64,000 bases of DNA from Alopecurus myosuroides (GCA_028641055.1 CM054062.1:141960682-142024681), one strand, 5' to 3'; positions 47,162 through 58,345 are shown, counted from the first letter of the stretch. Notes: a model not told the origin generated them from the letters alone. Numbers and translations: made by a program.

Positions 47162-47470
47162 CTCTACAACACATGCTTGGGGATGTCATGACCCTATGGT
47201 CCCCCAAGAAGCACTTGTCGCCCCGTGCGTACACGGGACTCCCATCGTCATGGGGTTGAGACTCGCGCGAGCTCAGGTGCAAAGATTTGCCATGTGGCTT
47301 CCCACTTGTGTGGGTAGAGGCTCTCTACGGCCGAGCGGCCGCCTGATGAGATGCCCCCTGAGACCTTCACAGAGGTCCTGGCGTCGTTTTTACTGTGACG
47401 TCACGGGGTACCCTCGAGGGTGCGTCACCACGGCCTAGGGGAGGCACGTGGAGCGAGCAAGAACTAAGGA
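47162..47470 (-). other. Element Z non-coding stretch after pol
   Basis: This runs from the CTCTA duplication to the end of the integrase. It contains no gene and continues across X into 27382 and leftward. Confidence 0.6.
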
Positions 47471-48687
47471 CTAAGGGTAGAACTTCCACAGATGCTGAAT
47501 GTTCCACGGGTTTGGCACAGGCGTGCCGTCTTCAGTCTCCAGTCGTGCCGCACCAGGTCTCGTGACGTGCGTTACCCGGTATGGCCCCTCCCACATGGGA
47601 GAGAGCTTGTGAAATCCCTCTCGGCAGAGAATCCTCCTCAGGACCAGGTTGCCCACCTCCAGTGTGCGTGGCCTGATGGTGTTCATGTGGTAGCGCCGGA
47701 GGCCTTGCTGATACCGAGAGGCGCGGGTGGCGGCTCAGGTTCTCGCCTCCTCGAGAAGCAACAAGTCCTCGGCGTGGAGTTCCCCCCACCTGTCCTCGCT
47801 GAAAGCCATGGCTCGGGGAGAGCCAAGCTTGAGTTCGGCAGGGAGAACGGCCTCGGCCCCGTAGACCAGGGAGAAAGGCGTTTCCCCCGTGGGCTTGGTT
47901 GCGGTGGTTCGGATTGACCACAAGACCGACGAAAGCTCGTCGATCCACTTCTTTCCGTGGGCCTTGAGCTTGTTGAAGCTCCGCGTCTTCAGGCCCTTGA
48001 GGACCTCGGTGTTGGCGCGCTCCGCCTAGTCGTTGCTGTGCGGGTGCGCAATGGAGGCGTAGCAGATCTTGATGCCCAGGTTGGCGCAGTAGGACTTGAA
48101 GAGGCCGCTTGTAAATTGCGCGCCTGTGTCGGTGATGATGCGGTTGGGCACGCCGAAGCGGCAGACCAACCCCTTGATGAACTTCACCGCCGTCCTTGCC
48201 GGGATGTCCTGGACGGCTTCTACCTCCGCCCACTTGGTGAATTTGTCGACAACAACGTAGAGGTAGCGGTAGCCCCCGAGCGCTCGAGGGAAGGATCCCA
48301 GGATGTCTAGGCCTCAGACCGCGAACGACCATGAGAGGGGGATGGTCTGGAGTCCTTGCGCAGGCTGATGCGTTTGCTTGGCGTGGAAATGGCACGCCTT
48401 GTAGGACTTGACGAGCTTGGTGGCATCTTTGAGGGCCGTGGGCCAGTAGAAGCCGTACTCGAAGGCCTTGCCGACGACGGTACGCGACGAGGAGTGGTGG
48501 CTGCAGTCGCCTTGATGGATGTCCCTGAGGAGTTCCACGCTGCCGTCGGGGGGGGGGGGCTGGGGACGCACAGCAGCGCCACGCCGTTGGGGTGCCTCCG
48601 GTACAGCTTGGAGTCAATGACGTAGTACATCTTGGCTCGACGGGCGACCTGCTCGGCCTCTGCTTTGTCTTCCGGGAGGTCTCCCTT
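47471..48687 (-). pseudogene. Element Z integrase, degenerate
   Basis: Integrase inserts the cDNA into the genome. In order on the minus strand: a zinc-binding region near 48410-48530 (GDCSHHSSS…, where the first Cys of the CxxC pair is now Tyr: YKACHFHAK), a catalytic core with its first Asp (VVDKFTKWAEVE), its second Asp (IITDTGAQFTSG) and its Glu (ERANTEVLKGLKTR), and a C-terminal block to the TAG at 47471 (KLSPMWEGPYRVTHV, NPWNIQHLWKFYP). Breaks include a frameshift at a run of 12 G (48548-48559), a TGA in place of Trp near 48320 and a TAG near 48030. It is non-functional. Confidence 0.75.
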
Positions 48688-49378
48688 CTAGAGATAGTCA
48701 ATCATGCTCTTGTTCCAGCATGCTTCCTCATGAGTTAAGGCGAGCACCAGGCGGTTCCCTGAAGTGGTTTCGCAGTCAGGTGTGCCTTGGGAGGGAGCGG
48801 GTGGTGGCTCATCCTCGAGGTGCTGGTGGTCTTGTGGATCCTCGTTGTCGACAGGAGGTATGATGGATGGCTTGGCGAGCCTTTCTTCGAAGATGCCTGG
48901 TGCCTGCGCCCAGTTTCTTGATGCTCGCTTGGCGAGGTTGTCCGCTTCTTGGTTGTTCCCACGCGGGATATGCTGCAGCTCTAGGCCGTGGAAGCTCTTT
49001 TTGAGCTTGCGGATTTCCTCGAGGTATAGCGCCATGTTTTTGTCCTTGGCGACGTAGCTCTTGTTGGAGAAGTTTACCAGGAGCTGTGAGTCTCCCTTGA
49101 TGATGAGGCGCTTGACGCCTAGGGCTATGGCGGCCCTGATTCTGGAAAGGAGTCCCTCGTACTCGGCGATGTTGTTGGAGACTTTGGCCTTGTGGCCAAA
49201 TAGGGGTTGGACGGCGTAGTAGATCTTGTCGCTCGTGGGCGACGTGAGCACGACGCCATCCCCCAAGCCCTTGGAGGAGAAAGCGCCATTGAAATGTATG
49301 GTCCATTCTCCGGGAGCCAGCTTGCCGGGGATGGCTATCTCCTCCTCGGGGTTTTCTTCCGATGGCGGATTTGTCCAT
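48688..49378 (-). pseudogene. Element Z second (archaeal-type) RNase H
   Basis: The frame 49266-48688 is open for 192 codons and holds NNIAEYEGLL, KRLIIKGDSQLLVNFSNKSY and LELQHIPRGNNQEADNLAKR, the conserved acidic core of the extra RNase H found in Tat-lineage gypsy elements. Homology continues upstream to 49378 (EWTIHFNGAFSSKGLG), where Asn replaces the first catalytic Asp of FDGA. A linker (…PPAPSQGTP…) leads to the integrase, and a TAG at 48688 ends the frame. Confidence 0.7.
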
Positions 49379-49911
49379 TCCGCGTTGAACTATGCCAGAA
49401 TTCCTCCCTTGATGGTCTTGGTCGTGAGGAACTGGAGCTCAAAGTGTTGAAGCTCGACAGCCCACTCCGCAACACGCCCCGTGGCATTGGAATTTCGAAG
49501 GATTTGCTCGAGGGGGAAGGCTGACACCACAGTGATGGGGTGCCCCTCGAAGTAGTGACGAAGCTTCCTCGAAGAAACAAGGAGCGCGTATAGGAGCTTC
49601 TGCTGCACAGGGTACCTCTCGCGGGCATCTCGAAGCATAGTGCTAACAAAGTAGACAAGATGTTTGACGACAGCGACTGTAGAGGCCCCGACAGTGAGTT
49701 ATTCTGACGCATTGGGGCTCTCCTAAAGCTGCATGAGGGTATTCTCCATGTGGAGCTCCTCGCCTGCAATGAGCTCCTCGCCTGCAGGGCCGCTCTTTTC
49801 TTCTCAGTCGGCCTTTTAGCTATGAGTGCAGGGTTGACTGTCTGAGGGGTGGCCACAAGGTACAGGCGCAGCGGCTCCCGCGGTTGCGGTGCGGCCAGTA
49901 TAGAAGGGCTT
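49379..49911 (-). pseudogene. Element Z RNase H (pol-type), degenerate
   Basis: The readable piece at 49638-49390 ([20 protein letters not shown], then [15 protein letters not shown]) is the C-terminal half of the normal gypsy RNase H and ends at a stop before the second RNase H. The stretch 49640-49911 is shifted into another frame and carries stops. Confidence 0.65.
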
Positions 49912-50820
49912 TCAGATAATTCTTGAGCCCTCAAATGAAGCAGCTGCCTCTATAGTCCATTTTAATGGATCTGAACGCTTCAAGAGCTTAAAGAATGGCA
50001 GAGCCTTGTGGCCGGACCTGGAACTGAAGCGCTCCAGCGCCGCCACGCATCCCACGAGGCGTTGCACATCTTTCAGTCGTCGTGGAGGTTGCATATCTTC
50101 AATGGCCCGGATCTTGTCGGGGTTCGCCTCGATGCCCCGATGGGACACCAGGAAACCCAGCTTTCCTGCCGCAACCCCGAATACGCATTTATCGGGGTTG
50201 AGCATGATGTTGACCCTGCAGAGGTTCTGAAACGTCTCTGCAAGGTCATCAAAGAGCGTGCGCTCATCGCGAGTCTTGACGACGATGTCGTCAACGTAGG
50301 CTTGCGTGTTCTTCCCTAGCTACTTCCCCAAGGTGATGCGCATGAGCCTCTGAAAGGTGGCTCTTGCGTTTTTCAGACTGAAGGGCATGCAGACGTAGCA
50401 GAACACCCCACAAGGCGTCAAGAAGGCGGTCTTATCTTCATCCTCTTTGGCCATTTTGATCTGATAATAGCCTGAAAAGGCGTCCAGGAAATAGAGGAGG
50501 TCACACCCAGTGGTGGAGTCCATTATTTGATCGATCCTCGGGATAGGATATGGATCCTTTGGGAAGGCCTTGTCGAGGTCGGTGAAGTCCACGCAGAAAC
50601 GTCCGCCACCCGTGTTCTTGGCGATGACGACGGGGTTGGAGATCCACTCGGCATGGATGACCTCGCGGATAATCTTGGCGTCCAGGAGCTTCTATACTCC
50701 TTGACGATAAATTCTTGCTTCTCCGGGCCCAACGACGAGCCTTTTGCTTGACCGGGCGTGTGCCCGGGCATACTGCTAGATGGTGCTCGATCACCTCCCT
50801 TGGTACACCGGGCATGTAGG
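49912..50820 (-). pseudogene. Element Z reverse transcriptase, degenerate and N-truncated
   Basis: The beginning (MPGVPREVIEHHLAV, 50815) is near the normal start of the RT region. A frameshift follows. The palm reads at 50592-50320: DKAFPKDPYPIPRIDQI, CDLLYFLDAFSGYYQIKM, TPCGVFCYVCMPFSLKNA. A TAG follows GK at 50320. The catalytic AYVDDIVVKTRDE (about 50270-50300) is intact but lies past that stop, and the thumb region continues to 49912 (LNPDKCVFGV, VQRLVGCVAALERF). Nothing of gag or protease lies upstream, as the sequence changes to element R. Confidence 0.75.
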
Positions 50821-50824
50821 ACGT

Positions 50825-51993
50825 TGCTATGCATGATTATGGCCGTTATTGCTCTCTTAGTTGGTCGCTCTAAGTCTCTTGCTAGCATTCACCCTGTAAT
50901 GAGTACGAGATCTACTTGTGCATCCAACTACCTTAAACCAAAGTTTTCCAAATGTGTCCACCATACCTACCTATATGTGGTATTTCACTGCCACTCCAAG
51001 TAAATTTCTTGTGTGTGACCTTTAAACCTTCAAAATTATTAAACCTCATTTGTGTTCCTGTTTTAGCTCATGAGGACGTAGTTTAAAATTCATCATGGTT
51101 TATGTCGAGCAGTTTTCTTCTCCCTTATTTTTCCGATGAGTATGGAATTTGGGCCCATCTAAATTTGTAGAGAGCTGGTGCCAAATAATATGAGCTCAAA
51201 TAATTTAAAAGGGCAGTTCCTCTTGTTTGATGAATGCTGGTGGGCACCCGTGGATACGGCTAGCTCTGTTTTGTGAACGGAAAGGTGGGGGGAAGTGTCA
51301 ACAATAAGAAAAAAAACTAATGGAAAGTGCTCTCAAAAGTCGAAACAGTTTGCTTGACATGGATTATGATAAGTTTTCCATTACCATTCGTTGACATTGA
51401 CATACACCTCTCTCAAAAATTGTTTTCAATACCTCTGTTTTATTCAATAAAAAGCTCTAGCACATGAGTAATCACTGCTCCCCTCTACAAAAGGGCCTTT
51501 CTTTTACTTTTATGCTGAGTATTCATCTTCTTACTTTATGCACCAGTTAAGAGAGCATAGTTGTCATTCTGAGTATAATGTGCATAGTCCAAAATTTATT
51601 ATTGATTAATTCATGATTATGGCATTGCTTGCTCTCAAATCATTTGTATCTAGTCACCATTTAAAATTTGAATGTGTCGTGACATTTATGTTTTGCTACC
51701 ACACGAAGGACAAGCTGGATACCATTTTATTATGTTTTTCTTTATGATTAAAACAAATGTATCACTTTCAATGCATTATTATTCATTATCGATTATTTGT
51801 GTTAATTTTCATGCGCAACATAGTCGCTAAGTTTACATTGGTTCATACAAAATTTATCATGCCTTTGTTAAAGTTCTTTGATCTCAGCTTACAATGCTTT
51901 TACATAACGTTGATCAAAACTGTGTTGGCTTTATGTCACCTCAAAAATTATTCTGTTATCACTTACCTACTCGAGGACGAGCAAGAGTTAAGC
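50825..51993 (+). mobile_element. Element R: 3' internal fragment of a B-like element
   Basis: The fragment aligns with B's 16675-17834, sharing 'tatgcatgattatggc', 'gtccaccatacctacct', 'gctcatgaggacgtag' and the final 'ggacgagcaagagttaagc'. It is non-coding. Its 5' part (gag-protease, primer site, 5' LTR) is missing at the junction with Z. Its 3' LTR follows at 56845, after the inserted element W. Confidence 0.7.
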
Positions 51994-54900
51994 TGTAACA
52001 TCCCAAGTTTTCAAAATTCAAAATAACATCATGCATACATAAACATCATGGCATCATTGCATGTTTTTCACCTTACTTCTATCGTAAACAAAATCTTAAA
52101 CCCATTTTTACCCCAAATAGGGATTAAAAGGGCATTTTGAAATCATCATCATGTTACCCTATGTGAAACTATTTTATTTTTGGTAAGGAACAATATCAAA
52201 GGACTCCTTACATCTCTAGCTTTTCAAAACATATTTTTGTATTTTTTTCTGATAAAGTTTGAGGGGTTTATGGATTATTTTGTTAATCCATTGAAAAAAA
52301 AGCAGAGAACGAAAAAAAACCTAATCTACCGCACCCCTGGGCCAAGCCCACTCTTTTCCTCTCGCGCGCGCGCAGGAACAACCCACCAGAGCCTAAGCGT
52401 GCAACCCGCCTCTCCTCTCCTCTCTCTCTATCTTACAAGCGGGACCCGCAGCTGACGCACGCTGGCGTCACCTCTTCTTCCTCCGCACGGAAGACAATCC
52501 CATGATGAACGCCGGATTTCCAGGGCCATTACTCACCGAAATCAGCGTGGTTTCGCCCCGCGCTCGGCCCTGTATAATCCCTTCGAGACTCCTCTCTCCG
52601 CCGCGCCCCAAACCCTAGCCATTCCACCACCAGGCTGCCCGTAGTGAAGCTCGGGATCTCTCCGCGGTCGCCGACGTCTCTGAACGATTCCGTTGAGAAC
52701 CGTGCACCTCTGCCCCTCTCTCCACCCCCATTCACGCTCCCTCTTCACTGCGCTCCTTCCTGATATCCTTTTGCGCCCGTCCACCCCGTAGAACGACGCC
52801 GCCGTGTACGACCGCAACCCCCGGCCTCTCTGCATGACTCCGGCGAGCCATTCAACGAGAACTAGGATGCAAGAAGGGCAACGTCTTCGCCATCAAGATC
52901 CCATCGGTGTGCTGATCATCGTGGTGAGCTCCGTTACCCCTCTGTCCTCGTATAACCAGCATGCCGGGCTTGCAGAGCCGCACACTCTATTTTCCGGTGA
53001 TGTTCCGGGAACTAACGCCGCCCGCGCCGTACCTTTTGAACTAGAGTCGTTGGATCTGATCCTACGAATCAAATTAGAACACTTAGACGAATCGGTATTT
53101 TAGATCTGGACCGTCCCGCGCCACTTAGATCCGACGGCCTCTGCGCGCGATCCGTGCAAAACGGTACAGACCAATCAGGAGGCTCCGTTTAGGTCGCCTC
53201 CGATTGATCCTTTTCTGTTTTTAAACAGATATACTTTAAATCTTATAAATTCAATAAGTTTTGCTCTGTTGGTCCAAATTCAATAATTTGTACTTTTTGA
53301 AATAAGAAAGATTAGTAGAACACACTGGACCTATAGTTTTTCATTTTTTACACGTGCACAAACTTGTTAATCACAGATCTTTATATTTCCGTTTTATGCT
53401 CATAACCTTAATTATAAAATTCCTTTTTGAGTAAATCCAATTTCTATAGTTTTGTTTAGATGTACTCTGTCCAGAGAGTAGGAAATAACAATACTTAGAC
53501 CACTTTAGCATCATAAGTCTTGTGTTTGGTTTAATATGACTATATGAAAGTACTAAAAATGTTATAATTATATTTTGGTATCTATTTTGTTTTCCTAAGT
53601 TTTTAAACATGTTAGGAAACCAGAGAACAACATTTTGTTCTTCATTCATAACATTTGTGGTGTTTGTGCATTTTTCAACATTGCATATCATGCATACATG
53701 TCTATGTAATGTTTTCCTTTATTATTTGTTTATGTTTTATTATTTTGATTGTTTAGATTGTGAGGAGGAGAAATTCTACAATTGTGGTTGTTGTTCCTAC
53801 TCTCCCTGCTGCCAAGGCAAGTGACACCCCATATTTTACCTATATTTTCACTAAGCATTAGTGGTTTTGAGTAGTGTGCATGATAGGACTTTTTTATGAA
53901 GTATTATGCTATGCTAAATGCTAGTAGTGTGTATCCACCCCTATACCATGTTACTTTTGAATCCTTGTTACCTAGTGGATGCTTAGCCTTGCTACAAATT
54001 TTGTTATGGAAATATTCTAAGCTTAACCGTAATGAAACACCTGGGTGGAATTTGGACGTGATTGCTTTATGTTGAGTGTTGCCTCACGACCCTTGTCTAA
54101 GGGTTATTCCACTTGAGGTTGTCACTTGTGGATGGCCACCCAGAAATAAAGAGATTAATAAGTCCCTCTAAGTTTAGTAGTTTCCCGTGCAACCTTTTGA
54201 CATATGGGCTCTGTCTTGATCAACTAAGTTGTGAGAGTTTAGCCTAGGCTTGACAAGAAGATGTAGCATAATTATAGGTGGAACGGGTCTTGCCGGTGGG
54301 TTGAACTTCTTCTTCTGAAAGATCTCGTCTCAATTGTCTCCTTTCCATGATACACTCTGAGTGTATAGGATGTTTGGGCTAATTGAAGACAAAGGGTGAA
54401 AGTGCACAACCTCTGCAGAGTTAGAAACTATGATCATAGCCGTGTACCCGGAAATGGACGACTTCGAGTAGCTGGACAAAGATGGACAGAAGAATCTCAA
54501 CATCGTTTTCACAAATTAAAATTTTGACTAAGGAAACAATATTTGTGGTGCTTGGATCTTAATCCATTGATGCCACCTCTTTGAAAAGGAAAGACTTTAT
54601 AAAAAGATAGGAGAAAATTGGCCTCATGCAAATAGCCTTAAGCTCCACCAAGCCAAAATATTCATGTAGTACTAGACTTGCCATTTTATATCCACCATAG
54701 GTGTAATTTGCCAGTACATCAAATTGTACTGACCTCCTTCGGGGGCTGCATATTCCAACGTGCAGGATATTCCAATGAGGAGTGAGGATGTTTCTGGACT
54801 CGAGTCTACACCCAACATGTCTGCTTATGGCGCATGCTTGAAGATGGAGGCTCATTGCTGCTTTACTTCTTTTGCTTGATCTCTGAGTTTTAGCTAGCCT

Positions 54901-55072
54901 ATAAGGCTATGCACTTTGTAATAAATTATACTTGGCTACTCTAGATTCAGTTGTAATAATTTTGACTCTTATGCAATGATACCTTTAAGTTTTGTACTAT
55001 GGTTCTAGCATTGATCCAGGGACTAGCACATAACACAGGTGTTCCACCTTTACTAAAAAGTGGGATGCTACA
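51994..55072 (+). repeat. Element W 5' LTR (3.08 kb)
   Basis: It begins TGTAACATCCCAAG and ends GGGATGCTACA, followed by a primer site. A GC-rich part (52330-53220) contains a TATA-like TGTATAATCC at 52569-52578. The AT-rich remainder has no gene. Confidence 0.75.
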
Positions 55073-55075
55073 AAA

Positions 55076-55087
55076 TGGTATCAGATC
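55076..55087 (+). other. Element W primer-binding site, slightly mutated
   Basis: TGGTATCAGATC differs from the initiator-Met site TGGTATCAGAGC by one base. Confidence 0.75.
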
Positions 55088-55387
55088 AAGGTGTTGCCTG
55101 TAGGTTCGAGCCCTTACGTTTGGAAGCCATTTTTGAATCCTAGCGGCATAGTGAGATAAAGCGGCCCGGACAAACATTACGTGTCCACAGACACGAGACT
55201 TGTTCCCTGATTGGCTTGCGGGTGCATTGTCCTTCTCACTATAGTGAATATCCAATTTACAACAAGTTGATAATAACCCTTTGATCACCCTAGAGAAAGA
55301 TTGGTATTTCCTAAGTATTTATGCACTACTAGTACTTCTTTACCTTATGTATTAAAACTTATATTCTTTTTAGTATTATGACTTTAG

Positions 55388-56196
55388 ATGGAGAGCTTCA
55401 ACTTCGACACCGCCGAGGGCTTCACCAACTCTTGCTTTGGAGGCCATGTTCTTGAGATAGTCACACTATTGGCCCTGCCCACACCCACCATCAGAGGGAA
55501 ACATTTGAACAAGTTTAGCAAGGAAGGTTGCTGGGGAGTCAGACTTCTTCAACCTGGACGCCAAACTGATCCCACGACCGAAGACATCATGATCAAGGTG
55601 ATCAGCGACTCCATGGAGAGAGGCCTCAACCTCGTGATGCAGGAGCTGATAGGGCGTATCTGTGGGAAGCATTATCGGGAGTTGAAGAATCACTACTCTT
55701 ATACTCTGGGAAGACATAATGAAGATGGGGATCCTTACATCTTAGCCCCAGAGACCAAAGCTACCCCCTTACGCCAGTATCTTCAGAACTTAGAGATTCA
55801 TGTTAAGGACCTCGAGGAAGACAAGTATAATGATCTGCTGAAGAATGAGGAGCTACTCAACCAACTCAAGGAGACAGAAGAGAAGGTAAAGACTCTGGAA
55901 TAGGGGGCCAACATTCAAGATGAGAAGCTCAAGACTCAAGACAAGAAGTTGCTAAGTCAAGAAAAGAGAATCAAGGCGAATAACTAAGAGATTAGAGACT
56001 TGAAGGCGAACACAACGACATGTACTTAGAGGCTGATTTTGAGTTGATAGGAAAGATACATGGTGAGAAGAGAGTTTTGCATGATAAGAATGACTACCTA
56101 CTGAAGGAAGTGGAGGAACTCAAGGCAATACTCACCGGGGAAGGAATCACGATTGAAGAAGTCGAAGAGGAAGAAGACATCATGGCTAAAGATTAG
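55388..56196 (+). pseudogene. Element W extra ORF upstream of gag (coiled-coil protein)
   Basis: The ATG at 55388 opens 171 codons (MESFNFDTAEGFTNSCFGGH…) ending at a TAG at 55901-55903, where a Gln codon is likely in related copies. Similar coding continues to 56196 with another stop near 55986 and a frameshift near 56020. The first ~125 residues look globular and contain the phrase LALPTPTIRGK. From about residue 135 the sequence becomes a Lys/Glu/Leu-rich coiled coil (LKETEEKVKTLE and on), ending in an acidic EEVEEEEDIMAKD. It sits between the primer site and gag. I know of comparable extra frames in grass gypsy elements, but its function is unknown. Confidence 0.55.
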
Positions 56197-56452
56197 ACTT
56201 AGTAGTGGACCACCATGTGGTTATTTTGCGTTTCGTTGATCTTAGTTTGTATTGACCTATCAATTTGTGTTATGGCAATACGAGGACGCTTTGAGTTGCA
56301 AAACTTAAGTCTTTCTGTCTTTTTTATATCAATGCTATCTTTCTGCTTAAGTTGTTTTCGTTGTTGTTTTGTTGCTTGTGCATGGGTAGAAATCTTTTCT
56401 TCTTATAGATCTGTCCATATTTTACTCATCTCTGCTGAAAAACCACCAACAG

Positions 56453-56844
56453 ATGCCTCCTCGTCGCGACCCCTAGAACAACAACAACAATGATGCAATG
56501 CAGCAAATGATGGCAGCCCAGACTCAACTTATGCAAATGATGACTCGGATTCTGGAAGAAAACAATAACAACAACAACAACCCTCTACCCCCTCCACCGC
56601 CACCCCCACCCCAAGTGGATAGACTGGCTAGGTTTCTAAGGCTGAATCCTACCAAGTTTTCCTTTGCCTCGGAACCAATAGTGGAAGATAACTGGCTCCA
56701 CTCAGTTAATAAGGACTTGGTGACTTGTGAATGCACTGATGCTGAGAAGGTGAGGTTCACTGCTCATCTACTTGAAGGACCCGCTGCAATGTGGCGGGAG
56801 ACTTATCAAATTATACATCCTCTAGAAGGAATGATTTGGGATGC
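56453..56844 (+). pseudogene. Element W gag, N-terminal part, truncated
   Basis: The start MPPRRDP at 56453 is followed by a TAG at codon 8 (56474-56476). The downstream frame reads an Asn- and Pro-rich spacer (EENNNNNNNPLPPPPPPPP) and then the gag capsid region: VDRLARFLRLNPTKFS, VEDNWLHSVNKDL, CTDAEKVRFTAHLLEGPAAM. These are signatures of Tekay/Del-lineage gypsy Gag. It breaks off after MIWD at about 56841, where R's LTR begins. Confidence 0.7.
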
Positions 56845-57534
56845 TAATACGTCTCCATCGTATCTATAATTTCTTATGCTCCATGGTAATATTATGCCAA
56901 TGCTACATGTTTTCTCCCTTGTTTATGTCATTTTTACACGTTTTCCGGGACTAACCTAGTAACAAGATGCCAAGTGCCAGTTCCCCGTTTTCTGTTGTTT
57001 TTTATTTCAGAAAAGTTGTTCTAGAAATATTCTCGGAATTGGACCCCACAAATCCCGAAGTTCCTATTCCCCGGAAGCATCCAGAAGACCGATGAGGAGT
57101 CGAAGACGGGCTGGTGGTGCCCCCCTTGGCCGCGCCACGGGGTGGTGTGGGGCCCCCAGAGGTCCACCGCCTTGCCCTTTCGCCTATTTATTTCCCCCGG
57201 ATGGAAAACCCTAGACACCTGATCAAATATCCCTGAAAAGTTCCACAACCGCCGTCATCGTAAACCCTAGATAAGGGGGCTTCTGAAGCTGTCTCCCGGC
57301 ACCCTGTCGGAGAGGAGATCATCACCGGAGGCCTCTTCATCACCATGCCCGCCTCCGAAGTGATGCGTGAGTAGTTCATACTTGGACTACGGGTCCATAG
57401 CAGTAGCTAGATGGCTGTCTTCTCCTCCTATGCCTCAAAGTTTAGATCTCGTGAGCTGCCTAACATGATCGAGATTGTTCTTATGTAACTCTATGTGCTG
57501 TGTTTGCTGGGATCCGATGAATATTGAACTTATG
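56845..57534 (+). repeat. Element R 3' LTR (interrupted by U)
   Basis: TAATACGTCTCCATCG (TG changed to TA) starts an LTR of the B family. It shares 'ctatttat' promoter context at 57174-57192 and the stretch 'gcgtgagtagttcat' at 57364. It runs to TTATG at 57534, where element U begins. The remainder would lie beyond the window. Confidence 0.7.
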
Positions 57535-57985
57535 TGATGAGGTGTTGACCTCTAAGTTGGCCCGATCTTCACGAATCGACAAGAACGAACGAAGAACGCA
57601 CGAAGAACGCGATGAACACGATGAACACGAGAGGGGGAATCGAGGGCAAACACGTGGAAAACACAAAAGAGGGAAGATAACTCGTGAAGCCTACGAGGGA
57701 TCGCAAACCCAAGTCAACAACACGCTAATTGAAACCGTTTCTCTTACCGGCCGGTCCACCGATCCAACAGAAGCCGCGAGGGGAAGGTTGGCAAGTGCTA
57801 CTAGAATCACTATGTGAGAGAGTAGCTCCTTGGAGAGATCTTGATACAATCCTAGATGAACATCATCAACATAGGAGTAGCCTCATAAGAGGAGTCACCT
57901 CAAAAGAGGGATACAAGGGCAAAGCCCCAAACTCTCGAAAACAATGCTCAAAACTATTCCTAACCCTAGATCTAGCCACCGGAGT

Positions 57986-57996
57986 CCTTTATATAG
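57986..57996 (-). promoter_or_regulatory. TATA box of element U LTR
   Basis: The minus strand reads CTATATAAAGG, a canonical TATA box oriented with U's transcription, about 629 bp into the LTR. Confidence 0.6.
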
Positions 57997-58039
57997 TCGG
58001 GGTCGAAACGGGGGTCGAAACGGTGCCAAAACGGTCAAT

Positions 58040-58345
58040 TCCCGTGCATTTCGGGGCCACCCCGGCCTGGGAGCCGGCCTGGCCGGCCTGGAACCCGGCC
58101 TGGGGCCAGGGTGGGGCGCAGAGGCCTGGTGCCCGGCCTGGGGCCAGGGTGGGAGGCCGTCCCCCTCGGGCTGGTGCCTGACCTGGTGCCCGGCCTGGGG
58201 CCAGGGTGGGAGGCCGGCTCCCTCGGGCTGGTGCCCGGCCTGGTGCCCGGCCTGGGGCCAGGGTGGGATGAGGAGGCCGGCCTGGGGCCAGGGTAGGCCG
58301 GCCTGGGGCCAGGCTAGCCCGGCCTGGGGCCAGGGTGAGGTCGGG
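58040..58345. repeat. GC-rich minisatellite in U's LTR
   Basis: The core GGCCTGGGGCCAGGGTGGG recurs near 58098, 58135, 58192 and 58249, then in shorter spacing near 58277, 58300 and 58320. The middle copies are spaced 57 bp apart and the last ones about 20 bp. Confidence 0.8.

Larger units (their letters stand above)
24491..50820 (-). mobile_element. Element Z: Tat-lineage Ty3/gypsy retrotransposon, 5'-truncated
   Basis: On the minus strand Z shows reverse transcriptase (50820-49912), RNase H, a second RNase H, integrase (to 47471), a non-coding stretch, an antisense B3-type gene and a 3' LTR (25562-24491). The second, archaeal-type RNase H is a hallmark of the Tat lineage. Gag, protease, primer site and 5' LTR are missing: the sequence stops just upstream of the RT at about 50820 and joins the unrelated element R. 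Element X (with Y inside it) is inserted at 27383-47161 between pol and the B3 gene. Confidence 0.75.
51994..56844 (+). mobile_element. Element W: Tekay/Del-like gypsy, 3'-truncated, inserted at R's polypurine tract
   Basis: W has an LTR (51994-55072), an initiator-Met primer site, an extra ORF, and the start of gag, which stops abruptly at about 56840. The rest of gag, pol and the 3' LTR are missing. It lies between R's tract 'gagttaagc' and R's 3' LTR. No target duplication can be checked because the right end is lost. Confidence 0.7.

Noticed and set aside
47532..48701. 389-codon minus frame
   Set aside because: It is a shadow frame of the decayed integrase. The homologous residues are in another frame.
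53371..53824. Short frames in the AT-rich part of W's LTR
   Set aside because: Chance frames in AT-rich LTR sequence with no recognisable domain.
58040..58345. CRISPR-like spaced repeats
   Set aside because: The units are contiguous GC-rich minisatellite copies with varying period inside a plant LTR, so there is no spacer logic and the organism is a eukaryote.
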